A stretch of DNA of 64,000 nucleotides from Timema cristinae (Eukaryota > Arthropoda > Insecta > Phasmatodea > Timematidae): the NCBI GenBank assembly GCA_039000515.1, contig JBCFYV010000012.1, forward strand, positions 15,592,228 to 15,656,227. The letters are read 5' to 3'. Made by a program: the position numbers and the translations under genes. Below the pieces are notes generated by a model, which saw only the letters and a list, made by a program, of their open reading frames with translations, did not search any database and was not told where the DNA came from. Shown here piece after piece: positions 1-11,410 of the stretch (positions are counted from its first letter, which is position 1; each line of letters opens with the position of its first letter).

Positions 1-640
1 GGTATTTTATGTAAACCATGTTAAAAAGAAAACTATATTATCAATTTTAGTTAGTATTTTGTATTTATTTTTGTTGGTACATCAATAGCTATGGAATTAG
101 AACATTTTGTTAATTATTTTTTAAAAGTAGTGTTTAATTAACAGTCAACCTTTAATACTAGGGCTTAATGTTTACTAAAAAAGAGTTAACAAAGTTTTAT
201 ATCTAAAAGTTGAAATTATATTTATGAAATAAGGAAAAGTTTATCAAGTACTCTTTCCGAAAATAAATTTTATGATGGTTGCAAAAGTCAATGTTTCTAG
301 AATATTCTGTACGCTGATCAATCATATGCTTGTGACCTCCATGTCATATTGTTCAGTGATGAAATAATTCCAAATACACTGTATCAACACAACTGAAATA
401 AGGAAATTTGGCAACACTTAAACAAAAGCAGAAGTGCGTAAATATTCCAAATTTTGAAAAATTCTTAAGAGTGAATGGTCCAGATATTTGATTTGACCCA
501 ACGAATACCAAACTTTCATAGTTGTTTTGTCTTTTATATCTTTAAAAACCTTGTTTGTGGTGGGAAAATAGAGTTTCCTTTGTACTATTAAATGGGTGGG
601 AAGGGAGAATACCCATGTCAGCAGTAAGCGAACCATAACA
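1..640. other. AT-rich DNA downstream of haspin, no gene seen
   Basis: No open frame with coding character, no RNA gene and no clear repeat were recognised. The short minus frame near 418-753 has no recognisable motif. Confidence 0.5.
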
Positions 641-1185
641 AACTGGAAATAAAACTCCAACTGAATGGAAGAAGGGGGAAGGCCAGCAAAGATAATAGAG
701 AAGTTGAAAGAATTAGAGAAGGATGTAAGGTCAAAAAGCACTGAACTACTCACTCAAAAAAGAAAGGTTTTCATGAGAGAAGCAGGCAGAAATATGCACA
801 AAAGAGAAAAGAAGAATAAAGAGGAGGGAGTGTTATGGAGACAGGGGAGAAGAGTTGGAGAGGAAGTGGAGGAAGTGTTTGGGTGATATGAGGTAGAGGG
901 AGTGTTTAGGTGAGGGGGAGATGGTGGCAGTGGAGGGAGTGTTTGGCTGAGAGAAAGGGTGGAGGGAGTATTTGGATGAGAGAGGGGGTGAGGGATGGTT
1001 TGGATGAGAGAGGAAGTGTTTGTGTGAGAGAGGGGGGAGGGAGAGTTTGGATAAGAGAAGAGGTGGAGGAAGTGATTGGGAGAGTATTATTTGAGAAAGG
1101 GAGGAGGAAGAGTATTAGAGTGAGAGAGCGACAGAAGTAAAGCAGTGGGTTGAGAGATAAAAAATAAGTTTGTGTGAGAGAAACA
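640..1185. repeat. purine-rich degenerate minisatellite
   Basis: The plus strand is almost pure A/G with interspersed TGTTTGG. A degenerate unit of about 30-45 bp resembling GGAGGGAGTGTTTGGATGAG recurs at least eight times. The strong strand asymmetry could support triplex or G-rich structure. The open frames here on both strands are compositional artefacts. Confidence 0.8.
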
Positions 1186-1721
1186 GATAAAAACAAATCA
1201 AAACTACTGAAAGAATGACAAACTAAACCAAGCTTACTTCACTAAACTACCAGAACTATTCTTAATTGATCTCAATATCTATTAATTTTACTTACCTTCT
1301 ACTACTTGCCAAAAGATTATTTAAACTTAGTGTAAATTGAATGAGTGTCATTGGATTTTTGTTATAAATGGTTTTTAGGATGATGGGTGTATTTTTAGTT
1401 TGAATAAACAACCTTATAAGTCTAGTTTTTATAAATTATAACTTGTTTTGAAATGTTTCATCAACTATTAAAAATAGCTCTAAGAAAAGTATTGCCAATT
1501 TTGAAGGAAAGGTGATCTTTTTCACAATATCCTGAAATTTTGTTTAATACGTTATTGTTTTTTGATACCAACTGTTTGTGTGGTATTTTATGCACTACTT
1601 ATTACAACAACATTTTAAACATTCCTTTCAAAATTATGTTAATTAATTAATCAATTTCATCACAAGCCATTGTTAGGATAATCAAGTCTTGTAGATTAGT
1701 GCGGCGTGAATGGGAGAATCT

Positions 1722-1925
1722 ATAACCTTTTTCAGGGTACTGACTGGCAAACCCGATGAGAAGAGACCATTGGGAAGATCGAGATGGGAGGATAACATTA
1801 GACTGGAGCTGAAAGAGATAGTGTATAATGAGGTGGACTGGAGAGAACTAGCTCAAGATAGGGATAAGTGACTTTTTTAAGTGTGGCAAAGAACTTTCAA
1901 GTTCCTATTGCCATAGAGTAAGTAA
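1722..1925 (+). mobile_element. LINE 3' end remnant
   Basis: The translated plus strand, with frame breaks, gives fragments like RWEDNIRLELKEI and VDWRELAQDRDK, the C-terminal signature of many arthropod non-LTR retrotransposon reverse transcriptases. It is followed by a GTAAGTAAGTAA tail. A second copy lies at 6497-6705. Confidence 0.7.
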
Positions 1926-2120
1926 GTAATCTATTTCAACACATGGGAGGATTATCACTATTAAATTTGCACTCTTCTGTATTAATTCAAAATTTTACTG
2001 TTCAAATTTAAAAAAAAGTGCTATTCGCACCCCCCTAACCGAGATGGAGCAAAGATAAAGCTTTTCTCCTTAAGATCTGCAGTTCCCTCAGAAGAGATAT
2101 TCAGTGTAAAAACAATTCTC

Positions 2121-2319
2121 TCAACATTCAACACTATTTACACACTGTGTCACACTATCAAACCTTAAAATGGACTTGAAGAGATTCCGAGCCCGTTTAA
2201 TGTACTCTTTATGGACCTTTGTGGTTTTCCTCTTGTAGTGCACCAAGGTACACATTTTGTCGAGCAAGTAGTGAAGCCAAAAAAGGTTTGTTTTGGGCAC
2301 AAAGGTAGACCAATCATCT
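2121..2319 (-). CDS. haspin: haspin terminal coding exon
   Basis: A 199-nt coding segment with acceptor TTGTTTCAG and stop TGA at 2123-2121. It encodes DDWSTFVPKTNLFWLHYLLD followed by KM and a basic tail ending RFDSVTQCVNSVEC. FVPKTNLFWLHYLLDKM matches the conserved haspin C-lobe block (human YHPYSNVLWLHYLTDKM). Its phase complements the exon ending at 10304. No convincing AATAAA follows within the next kilobase on this strand, so the 3' end of the transcript is not located. Confidence 0.95.
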
Positions 2320-2588
2320 CTGAAACAAAAATAATCACACATGAATAAAGAAGGGAAGATATAGTTAGGAAGTGACTGATGTATGATCGAATAAACCTAA
2401 AAATATTATTTAGAGGGGTGTGGGAAATTTTAATGTTCAAACAATATAAGGAAAACACAATTTTAGATTCTTAACTTTGCACCCTAATGCTAAGTACAAG
2501 TTCTTTAGCTATGAAACTAATGTGTCATAAGTTAAAAAGGGACATAATGAAGAATAGTAGAAATGTAGAAAAATGAAGCACAAATAAA

Positions 2589-3542
2589 ACAAGGTTTCCA
2601 ACTAAACCGTATTTTAAAATTCCTTAATTTTCCCAAAGGCAATTTCCAACTTTTCCAGCCACTATATAAAATACGTGTGGCTGAAGAATAAGTGAAGAAA
2701 GATTGACAGGAATGGAAGAGGATTCGCAAAATGACCCGCAGAGACGGAAACGTCAAGTGATATTATATATTTTTAGCTTGGTGTCTTACTAACCCTTTAA
2801 TTTAGACGCTTACGTAGTAATTATGCTAATGGGTTAAAATTGGGAAGGTTGAAGTTAGAGGAAGTGAACCTGCATTTGCTTGGAGGGAGACTGGAAAACT
2901 ATTTAGGAAAAATCACCCCTAGTTCACCCGAGTGAGATATGAACCTCAATCTCACCGTCCTCGGCAGTCTAGCTAAACACGAAACTAGTGGACGCCACAC
3001 TGGCGGGTAAATTATGATGTTGATGAATGTTTTTAGACACCTATACATTGTCACTCTACTGAGGATTTAAAGGATTTCAGCCTAAGCCAATGGGCTATTG
3101 GGTAATGTGTAGTGCAAGTTAAGTTAGATTTCAGTGAGATCATATCGAGCCATTAAAAGATCGCCTTACAAAAGTACAGTTTAAAATTGTTGTGAGACAA
3201 ATTCTTTTTCAGTTTCTTCTTCCAATAACATAATCAAATTCTGAAGCCCGCACACAGCCATGACTCAACTTTGGCGAAAGACATGAAGTATAGGGTTGGA
3301 GAGATGACACAAAAATCACAGGTTGACTTTGAGAATTGAGAATGTATAGTATTCAATTGGGATGAATATGTAAAAGGTGGTGTGTACTAACCAGAAGAAA
3401 ATTTTATTTTACTTTTGTAAATAAAATCTGCATATTTATTTTAGTGAATATGTAGAAATATGTGATCAAATTGGCCAAATTCTCCATGACTTTTACCTTG
3501 CCAAGCAAATTCCCTGTTTTTAAAATTGCTGGACATACTGGA
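2589..3542 (+). mobile_element. non-autonomous hAT-like element, copy 1 (interrupted by a SINE)
   Basis: This segment parallels 7337-7924. Shared blocks include the start (GTATTTTAAAATTCC), AATGGGCTATTGGGT, CATTAAAAGATC and the end (CAAGCAAATTCCCTG). A SINE (2773-3000) is inserted into it. The terminal CAGGGTGTCC motif of the better copy is eroded here. Confidence 0.6.
2773..3000 (-). mobile_element. tRNA-derived SINE
   Basis: Read on the minus strand it has a tRNA-like head with a B box (GAGGTTCATATCTC), then the family body CCTAAATAGTTTTCCA and CCATTAGCATAATTA, and a tail ending GTTAGTAAGACACCAAGC. It is nested in the hAT-like element above. Confidence 0.75.
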
Positions 3543-3769
3543 AAAGTAAAAACAATAACATAATTATTTACTATTTACAAATACTTAATTATTTATATGT
3601 ATTCACGGCATCTTCCTTAGGAAGTAAAAGGCCAAACAGTGTTTCAATACCTCAGTGCAAAAGTGTTACATTCCAAAATTACTTATTTTTCAGTACACAA
3701 AAATACCATTTGTAACACCTATTTGGATTAATTATATAAAACTTTCAATTAATGTTTAACTCTAACCTT

Positions 3770-3965
3770 TAACCTAGGCCGAGGGATTGGGCGGTGACGA
3801 TCAATTTTCTTTAAGAGGCAACCATTACCTCTTTGTCCAATGGCAGCAGTGTAAAGTGTGGACTGTGTTCTTCTTGTCATTGTAATGGCCATATTGTGTT
3901 TGTCCCCTTTTATATGTTTTATCCACCTTTCCTATACCTTCTTCCTAATATAATATAACTCTAAC
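3770..3965 (-). repeat. interspersed repeat family C, copy 1
   Basis: The reverse complement closely matches 45640-45840 (shared blocks include CACACTTTACA, ACAAAGAGGTAATGG and CTCTTAAAGAAAAT) and more weakly 37470-37700. No coding capacity. Probably one arm of a foldback element (see 45640-46000). Confidence 0.65.
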
Positions 3966-4055
3966 CTTTGAAATATACATTAAAATATTCTGATCAAGAA
4001 TGGGACCCTTGAATCATTAAGTTATTCGAGACTCAAATTGCTGTCTGGTCTGTTA

Positions 4056-4070
4056 CCCCCCCCCCCCCCC
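4056..4070 (+). repeat. poly-C tract
   Basis: Fifteen consecutive C, unusual in this AT-rich DNA and prone to length error in sequencing. Confidence 0.9.
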
Positions 4071-4074
4071 TTCT

Positions 4075-4420
4075 TTTTGAATTGTGAATTGTAATTGTTT
4101 ATATAGTATAGCTTTACTATATCTTATTGGCGGTTCAGAATCCTTATAATAGGATAAACTTGATGATCAAACCCCAGACCACTAATTTAACACTTGAACT
4201 GAATATTTAAATGCTATAATAATGGATTTTTGCAAAAAATTAAAAATGTTAACAATAGTTTACTGTTAAATTTTATTTCATTCCATTATATTATATTTAT
4301 TTTACTATTTTTTTTTTCCATTTTTTAAAGGATTAGTTTTGGGTATTGTAGATAAAATAAAGATTCAGATTCGTAAAATAGTAGATTTGACCCAAATCTA
4401 ATTTTGAATTTATTAATATA
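4075..4420 (+). repeat. interspersed repeat family B, copy 1
   Basis: It shares a block order with 6906-7250 and 35400-35790: AT-rich start, AACCCCAGACCA, then TTTAACT, a block near AATGGATT, and a terminal segment like AGATTCGTAAAATAGTAGAT. No open reading frame. Probably a non-autonomous DNA transposon. Confidence 0.5.
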
Positions 4421-4499
4421 ACAACTACAACATTGATGTTTTAAGTTGTAACACTATTGCACTTAGGTATCGAAAATTAATTATAATTTCTGCTTAAAG

Positions 4500-4797
4500 T
4501 TTAATATTGTGGATCTATATCAAGAGGTCTAAAAACTTATCTTTTATTTTCTCCTACACCTTTTCAAATAGTTGCCGCAGCATTTTTAGATTTTTATTTA
4601 CTTTTTGTTTTTTAATGTTTCTATGATGAAATTAATTGACAAAAATTTGTTTACCTATATTTAAACATTTGTGTGTATCTTTTACAAATAACCTTTGTGG
4701 TATTTTAAAGAAAATAAACCAAAAGATAGACACCATTGATCAGCAAGATCAGCAACAAATGATAGGCAAAATAGCTGATTGGCCCATCTCTAGTTTT
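4500..4797 (+). repeat. interspersed repeat family D, copy 1
   Basis: Parallel to 34720-35003. Shared blocks include TTTTTCAAATAGTT, AAAATAAACCAA, then a GATC-rich end finishing GATTGGCCCATCTCTAG (GATCGGCCCAGCCTTAG in the other copy). A fragment also occurs near 48440-48525. Confidence 0.5.
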
Positions 4798-5727
4798 TAA
4801 TTTTATTTGTGTTTCATTTTTCTACAATTATATTACATTTATTTAGTTACATTATTTTTCTTAAATCACTTTAGTCATGCATATGGTAAAATATGATAAA
4901 GACAAAGATCGAAAAGTAAATTAAAAAAAGGCTTGAAGGAAAAATGGGGAAAAGTCATTTCCAATTTGTTCAACAGTTAAAAAAAATGTTTGTTGCTTAA
5001 AAAATATTTTATTCTATAAAATAGTAAGACTTTAAATTCAAATTTAATTTTGTTATGGTTTCAGTTAACTCTATTCAATATTTTGATTTTAAAAACAAAA
5101 TTAGAGAATGTTCATTCACCCGTCCAAAAACAATAACTAGATACAAGTCAAAATCAGGCTTGCTTATTCAAAATAGATTAAAGTAGGATAAAATTATTTC
5201 TAGCCTTATCAAATATGCATTTAAATTTCTTGTAATGGTATTCAAGTTGATCAAGTGATTGAATTAACTGTTTAGTACTGAAGCAATTTCAACTTCCCCT
5301 GTGGTTACTATAATACCCAGTTGACGGTTTTTGAGTCATGGAGAGCATTAAAATAATAAGGGACAACAAATTAAAAATTCCTGGCTTCCTGTATCACACG
5401 GTTTACTCTCCTTGTAACTTCTACCTCTATAGTTCCTCTGTTTTCTCATTCCTATTCTTAAAACTCCTTCTGAATGCTTTATTCTTTTCCTCCACTTTGT
5501 CGTTCCACTTTGTTGGTGTCTCTTACCACTGCCTCTTATCCCTTATCCTCCCACATACATACCTCCTCTGCAGCTTCCAATAAACTTTATTTAAACTTTC
5601 TTGAATACAGTTCTCTTTCACCTTCATTTTCAAGTTACCACACCCTTTTCTATCTTTGTTTTCTGCTACATTCTCAACCAAATTTAAATAGTTAATTTTG
5701 TTGACATATCTCTAATTTAGTCACCAA
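4798..5727. other. intron DNA, nothing recognised
   Basis: AT-rich intron of haspin. The plus-strand open frames at 5338-5695 are pyrimidine-rich low-complexity sequence without motifs, splice signals or homologues that I recognise. Confidence 0.5.
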
Positions 5728-5915
5728 ATAAATGGTAAAATGGTCCAAGGGGTACCTCTCACTGGATTGTGGATGATGGGCTGATCAGGGTTCGAATCCT
5801 ATTCAGGTGTAGTGTGGGTGTTTTTTCCTAAATGGTTTTCCACTCTTTCTCCAAGCAAATTTGTATACATTTTCTTTAAATTCTATCTTCGTCATCCTTA
5901 CAACATTAATAAGTG
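5728..5915 (+). mobile_element. tRNA-derived SINE
   Basis: tRNA-like head with A-box-like TGGTCCAAGGGGTA and B box GGGTTCGAATCC, then the body CCTAAATGGTTTTCCACTCT. The common 3' tail is eroded. Confidence 0.75.
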
Positions 5916-6011
5916 GATAACCAACAGAAGTACAAAGATATGATACAAAAAGGTATAGTCACACTTTTAAAATTCACACAATGATTTTAGAACAATAAAA
6001 ACAGATTTTTT

Positions 6012-6272
6012 TTTAACATTGTGTCTTATTACCTGTTAGGGTTATATGCATATATACTAACTATTCTAATGGTTTTAAGGATAAGGAAGATTATATTACT
6101 AGGAAGTGTATCTTCATTTACGTAAAGAAAGAGTGGGAAACCATTTTGAAAAAAATAATATAAAAAAACCTTAGTACACTCAATTGAGATATGAACCTCG
6201 ACCTCCCCGTCATTGGCAGTATAGCCAACTGCAGAGTAGTGCATTAGACCATGCGGCCACCAAAGAGGGTCT
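6012..6272 (-). mobile_element. tRNA-derived SINE
   Basis: On the minus strand: GTGGCCGCATGGTCTAATGC (A box), GAGGTTCATATCTC (B box), body AATGGTTTCCCACTC, and the full 3' tail ATAACCCTAACAGGTAATAA. The open frame on this strand is an artefact of the SINE. Confidence 0.8.
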
Positions 6273-6496
6273 GGAATCTTTAGTGCTCTCAGCAACTATT
6301 CTAAAGAGTGATTCACTCAGGACTAACACCTATTTTTTTTTAAACTAACACGATACTGTAAAGTCACATTTGAATAATGTAAAACATACCTTGGCCCATG
6401 ACAAGTATGAAGTCATTAAATAAGACCGTTCTGTTCAAGTTTCATGCTCATCTTGTATTCCACATAATAAGTGTTCAATCCAGAGTGACTCACCCT

Positions 6497-6705
6497 GTAT
6501 ATTTTATTGTATACATGTAAGAAAGGAAAGACTGGAAAACCTATTAGGAAGAGACCAGTGGTAAGACCGAGACACAGATGGGAGGTTTAAAAAAACCTAC
6601 ATGAATATTAGGGTGTAGTGAGGTGGACTGGATATTAACTAGCTCAAGATAAGGATCGGTGGCATACTTTTTTTTACGTCCGGCAATGACCTTTTTGGAC
6701 TGTTC
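6497..6705 (+). mobile_element. LINE 3' end remnant
   Basis: A degenerate second copy of the family at 1722-1925, with the shared block GAGGTGGACTGGA and AACTAGCTCAAGATA. Multiple frameshifts. Confidence 0.6.
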
Positions 6706-6905
6706 TTCTTTATAATATGTGACTATGATATCCATTTATTTTTTATTTAGCTTGATCACTAAGCAAGATATTAACTTTAGACACAAGGAGAAATTTCAAC
6801 TTTAAATCCAAAGAGAAATCTTAAGACTGTATTATTTGACTTTGATTCCTCAACAATCATAATCTCAATTTTTTTTCGTGCATTCAACCTCACATGAAAA
6901 ATAAC

Positions 6906-7250
6906 TAGGGATGGGACTGTCAAATCCTCAAATCTTTAAGGATATTTAGGATTTGAGAAACTATCTGATCAACAATTAAATACAGTTTTTTTTTTCAAAT
7001 GAAATATGTTTAAAAGCTATAATACTGCATATAGGTGGTTTAAAACCAACATTATTATAGAACACTCTCAACAACCAAACCCCAGACCATTGATTTAACT
7101 AATAAATGAATGGATTATAAGATTAATTTTAAATTTAGTCACCATTTCTATTTTATATTACTACATTATATTTATAATTCCTTTGAGGTTAATAATTTCT
7201 TCCAAGATTTGGATTAGTAAAATAGTGGATTCAACACAACTCAAAAAATA
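6906..7250 (+). repeat. interspersed repeat family B, copy 2
   Basis: Starts AGGGATGGGACTGTCAAATC. Contains AAAGCTATAATACTGC, AACCCCAGACCA and AATGGATTATAAGA, all shared with 35400-35790. No coding capacity. Confidence 0.55.
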
Positions 7251-7336
7251 GTATCATATGTTTGAAAAAAACTATCTAAATAGGATTGGTAGGTTGCTAA
7301 TGGCTATTATATTGGAGTTCTTCCATTTCTCTTCTC

Positions 7337-7924
7337 AGGGTGTCCAACCAAAATGTATTTTAAAATTCCCTGACTTTTTTGCAGGTTTTCAAGAGCCAGA
7401 TTTACCAAATTTCCAGTCATCATATTATAAACATTATTGTATTAAAATCACAACTTAGTGTAGTAATTTTAGACACACACACACATTTTGAAATTGTAAC
7501 ACTCTATGAAGGGGTTAAATGATGTCAACCTAAAGCAATGGGCTATTGGGTCATGCGATCTAAGTCAGTTTTCAGTTAGATTAAATTTATTCATTAAAAG
7601 ATCACCTTACACGGGCTAATGAACTAATTACTCAACTTTGGCCACAGACATGCAATAGAGGGGTGGAAAGATTAGATGAAAATCCCATGTTGACTCGTAG
7701 AAATGAGATTAATATATTCAATATGAAAAACTATACTAAAATAAATTCGCAGTGAGTATTAACGGGAAGAAAAATGTTATTTTGACAGTTGGTTATTGTA
7801 AATGAAAATAGCTTAGGCATATTATTTTAGTGAATATGTGAAAATTCCAGATATTTGATCAAATTCCATGATTTTTTCCCTGACTGAGCAAATTTCCTGT
7901 TTTCCAGGTTGCAGGACACCCTGC
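7337..7924 (+). mobile_element. non-autonomous hAT-like element, copy 2
   Basis: Left end CAGGGTGTCCAACC and right end GGTTGCAGGACACCCTG form inverted termini with CAGGGTGTCC as the perfect part. The ends resemble those of the BED-finger element at 12182-16835 (CAGGGTGTCTACC), which could supply transposase (inference). No exact 8-bp duplication was found. A weak Met frame at 7258-7458 has no coding motif. Confidence 0.7.
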
Positions 7925-7969
7925 GTTCTTGTATCCCAATAGCTATGGATTAAATTATTGACCTCTATA

Positions 7970-8343
7970 AGGCCCCTACACGATTAGTCAGACTGTCAAT
8001 AATAATAAAATAATAACTAATATTGACAGTCTGACTGATTGTGTGGGGCAGTACTGATGAATGGACTTACGAAAATAATGATGTGATCCAAATTTTATGA
8101 TCACATCAGTATCAGTCCATCAGTCTTGCAATTGGTGGGAGAAACTGACAGTAAGAATAACCGTATGTGCGCACTCGTCAGTATTTCCTTCAGTCTCAGT
8201 AGCAAAGAGAGCCTGCACACACCTTTTTCTTATCACCCATGTTGTTGCACTTTGCGTGCAGGAGCTAAGACTGATCGTGTAAGATCTCGTTGCATACTGA
8301 TGCATACTGTCAGTGTAAGGACTGACTGATCATATAGAGGCCC
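7970..8343. mobile_element. MITE with GGCCCCTACACGAT-like termini
   Basis: The 374-bp segment starts AGGCCCCTACACGATTAGTC and its right end, reverse-complemented, starts GGGCCTCTATATGATCAGTC (15 of 20 match). TA flanks both sides. The interior is rich in repeated CAGTC/GACTG steps able to form stems, which produces spurious open frames on both strands. Confidence 0.7.
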
Positions 8344-8959
8344 TATTAGAGTGCTACAGTGGACTAAATGATCATTATTCATTGAAGAATCAGCTTTTTT
8401 ACAAGTATACAATGAAGAGATCATATGTAGTAAGTTTGTAGAGCTAGGAAGACAAACAAACATGGCATGTATACAGCCAGAAAAGAGCAACAATAGATAT
8501 TCTTGGGTTTTCTGGGATGAGCGTCTTGTCGATGATAATGCTCCACTTCTTATTTGTACTGTTATTTACTATTTTATATATTATTTTACTTATAGCAACA
8601 GTGGTCACCACGGCTTGTATTGCTGACTTAAATCAATGATTATTACTGGTAAAAAAAAATTCATTATTAGATCTATTTGATATATGAGAGCCGTCAGTAT
8701 ATGTGCATATCCATTCTTCTTCTGGGTATTTACTGTGTATTGTTTATAATGCAGTTTGTTTTAGTGTATTTTAGTTATGTTTAGTGCTTTGTAATTCATT
8801 CTTTCAACTAAATTTTATGTTCAATTTCTATTTTGTTAATAGGGTATTGTTTTAACAGTATATTTTGTATTTTCACTATATTAATTGTAAAGTCTTGTTG
8901 CAGCTGTTTAACTGTCTGTATAAATAAATTATACGTAATTAGTGTTCTTGGGGATTCTT
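8344..8959. other. intron DNA, nothing recognised
   Basis: AT-rich, with no motif or repeat recognised apart from a short match to none of the families named here. Confidence 0.4.
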
Positions 8960-9175
8960 TATATGTTCGCCAAAAGTTATTGTTAAAGAGGGAGACTCCT
9001 TAATTTATCGTATTGACCGAGATTTATTTTTTCTCCCTTAAACTGAAGCAAGGGATTTTTTTATGTATGCTTGTAACACAGTGAGGGAGGTAGTCCAGAC
9101 TGCTCCTGTAATTAGTCTGATGGCTTTATTTTGAACATGCTACTTTAGTTAGCTGCAGGGATAAGGTCTCACTAT
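8960..9175 (-). mobile_element. possible LINE reverse transcriptase fragment
   Basis: The minus strand reads AIRLITGAVWTTSL near 9120-9080, similar to the KAIRLITG motif in the thumb region of CR1/Jockey-type reverse transcriptases. Flanking frames are broken. Weak evidence from one motif. Confidence 0.35.
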
Positions 9176-9612
9176 CATATTGGTTACATTATATCCTAAA
9201 TAGTTTGTAATTTTGTATTTTACCTCTTAGGATATATTTATTTGCCCAGGTTAAATTTGTATTAAATAACTTTTTTCAAACAATTCTATCATTTTTAAAT
9301 ACAATCATCTGTGCAGAAACAGGTATAAAGGGCAACAGTTTCTTGTTTGAGTAGCATGTTGTTGCTGATCTCATATTAACAGTAACATAACGATTATTAT
9401 TCTGTGCCTGCATCCTGGGTGACTTTAACATTTTCTTGAAGCATCAGCACTAATGCCAAATGAAAGTAGTTTTAGTTCTGGATGAGTAGTTGATCTATCG
9501 TAACGTATAAGGTTGTTGTATATTTCTTCTTATACTAATTCTACTGTAGTAAAAAGAATTCTTAGGCAAAACAGCCATGGTTGATTTGAGCAAGATCACT
9601 TGAACACATCAA

Positions 9613-9637
9613 GGTGATGATGATGATGATGATGACG
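9613..9637 (+). repeat. GAT microsatellite
   Basis: Short (GATGAT)n run in haspin intron DNA. Confidence 0.85.
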
Positions 9638-10197
9638 ACTTGAGCACAAAGGTCATGTTGAGTACAATTAAAATTTTCTGGTAGTAAAGTGAAATGGCAA
9701 AAGAACTAGTACCGGTAACTGCCACAATGAAAAATTACTAAATTCTGGATAACAGGTTTTGTTTAAATTATCTCATTTACTGGAATTTGAGAACTAAGAA
9801 GCAAGGTATAAAACATTTTCATATTAAGATTGAGTCTCAATTATATTAATAAAATTATTAAGGGGGGAATTCATATATAATAATAGTAAGAAATACCAAA
9901 ACCCCTATGTTTGATCTGTGCAAGATTAAAATAACTAATAAGGTACAAAAAATAACTAACAATATATAAATGTTGTTGATGGACGAATTGACTGCCAAGC
10001 TCAAACTTTGTTGTGGAAGGGCAATGAACCACCCCAAAAGGCCTCGTTGAGGTTTAAAGAAGATGCTCCTATTGTAAGTGGTCTACTTATAATACATGTT
10101 GAAAGTTCACAAAGACTTTACTTTTAAAATGGAACTCACTACACGTTTGTAGTCAGAAATTGCCATAGGAGTAATTTGCTTAATGCTGCTGCTGATA

Positions 10198-10199
10198 AT

Positions 10200-10267
<68 letters not shown>

Positions 10268-10291
10268 CATAACAATAAAAATAATAAATAA
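10198..10291 (+). repeat. compound GAT/AAT microsatellite
   Basis: About ten GAT units run directly into about eleven AAT units, ending close to the donor of the haspin exon 10446-10304. Likely polymorphic. Confidence 0.95.
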
Positions 10292-10303
10292 ATAATAGCT
10301 TAC

Positions 10304-10446
10304 TTGACAGCTGAGCGCATTAAGCGATACATCTCAAATTGATAGTCCCCTTGTGCCGTGAACAAACTTTCGTCTACAGAAAGGTCATTAAAAATGTGGC
10401 AGCCTTCATAAGTCATTCTTGATAGTGTGAAATCTATGATAGTCAC
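10304..10446 (-). CDS. haspin: haspin kinase exon: IDFTLSR and activation segment
   Basis: A 143-nt exon with acceptor GTTCTAG and donor GTAAGC. It encodes VTIIDFTLSRMTYEGCHIFN followed by DLSVDESLFTAQGDYQFEMY and RLMRSAV. Haspins replace the DFG motif by D-(Y/F)-T and have no phosphorylated activation loop, which is what is seen. The block LFTAQGDYQFEMYRLM matches human LFTGDGDYQFDIYRLM. It is absent from conventional gene tracks because it is short. The last two bases are completed to Lys by exon 2319. A trinucleotide microsatellite starts only a few tens of bases into the downstream intron. Confidence 0.96.
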
Positions 10447-10734
10447 CTAGAACAAGAAAAAATACAATGATACAATTAGAGAAATGTATTTAAATATTTT
10501 AATCAAATTAGACTAGCTACTTCAAAAGTAGCCCAACAAGATGTTATGCTTATATTTTAGCCATATAATTATTTTTTTTAAACCATTAAACATGGGTTGA
10601 AATTAAGAAAAGCTGAAGATGAGAGTTAAGTCAAAAGAGTCAGTCATGAAGTGTTTATTTTTGCATGTTATGTGAAAATTAACTGCTTATTTCTTATTTT
10701 TGTGATGGTCGGTATCTGCGCTATCCACATATTA

Positions 10735-10895
10735 ATACTTGGAATAGGTATGAGGAAGGTAGGGTATAGAGGAAATATACCCGCATTTAGAGGGAGAGTG
10801 ATAAACAATTTAGGAAAACAAAATCTAACTAAGCCTGGACAGGACTAGAATCCTGACCACACAGTTACTGGCAAACCAAACTCGACGAGGTCCAT
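10735..10895 (-). mobile_element. degenerate tRNA-derived SINE
   Basis: On the minus strand: B-box-like GGATTCTAGTCCTG, then TTTTCCTAAATTGTTTATCA and CACTCTCCCTCTAAATG, the common SINE body. The head is eroded and the tail is lost. Confidence 0.6.
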
Positions 10896-11410
10896 GTCTT
10901 AGATATTATTGATTCATCCAAACCTGAGACCAGAAGTAAACAAACATTCACATATCACTACGCGAAGGACGTACATGATTGGTGGAACACCAGTGCAATA
11001 TTTTAAACAGGCGCAACCAGTAGTCAGTATCATAGCAAAGTAGTTCACTATAAATTTTTGTATTTTTTAATACTTTTAAATTTTTAAATCTATTATTATT
11101 TTGAACAGATAGCGGACTTTACTAAATCATTGACCTTGACCAATACAGGTTTTCCTACTCCCCCAACCCCTTTTTCTTTTCTCACCCTGAAAATACTACA
11201 AGGAGAAATTACAGTAAACTGATGTTAATTTTCCAATTTTCTTTACTTTTAAAACATTGGATACTATTCAGAAAAGTTATCTAAACCATTTAATACCAAA
11301 ATCTTTTCTGCCCTTTTTATAGGTTTTCTGGTCTTATGTTTAACAAAACCTGGATCAGATTCAGAAAACGCCATACACAGGAAGCACTCAACACTCACAA
11401 TCTTCACTTA

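Noticed and set aside
906..1196. Open frames on both strands in the purine tract
   Set aside because: Caused by lack of T-rich stop codons in A/G repeats; the protein is low complexity.
5338..5695. Small secreted or membrane protein on the plus strand
   Set aside because: The hydrophobic composition comes from a T/C-rich tract; overlapping frames are equally open and no splice or start context supports expression.
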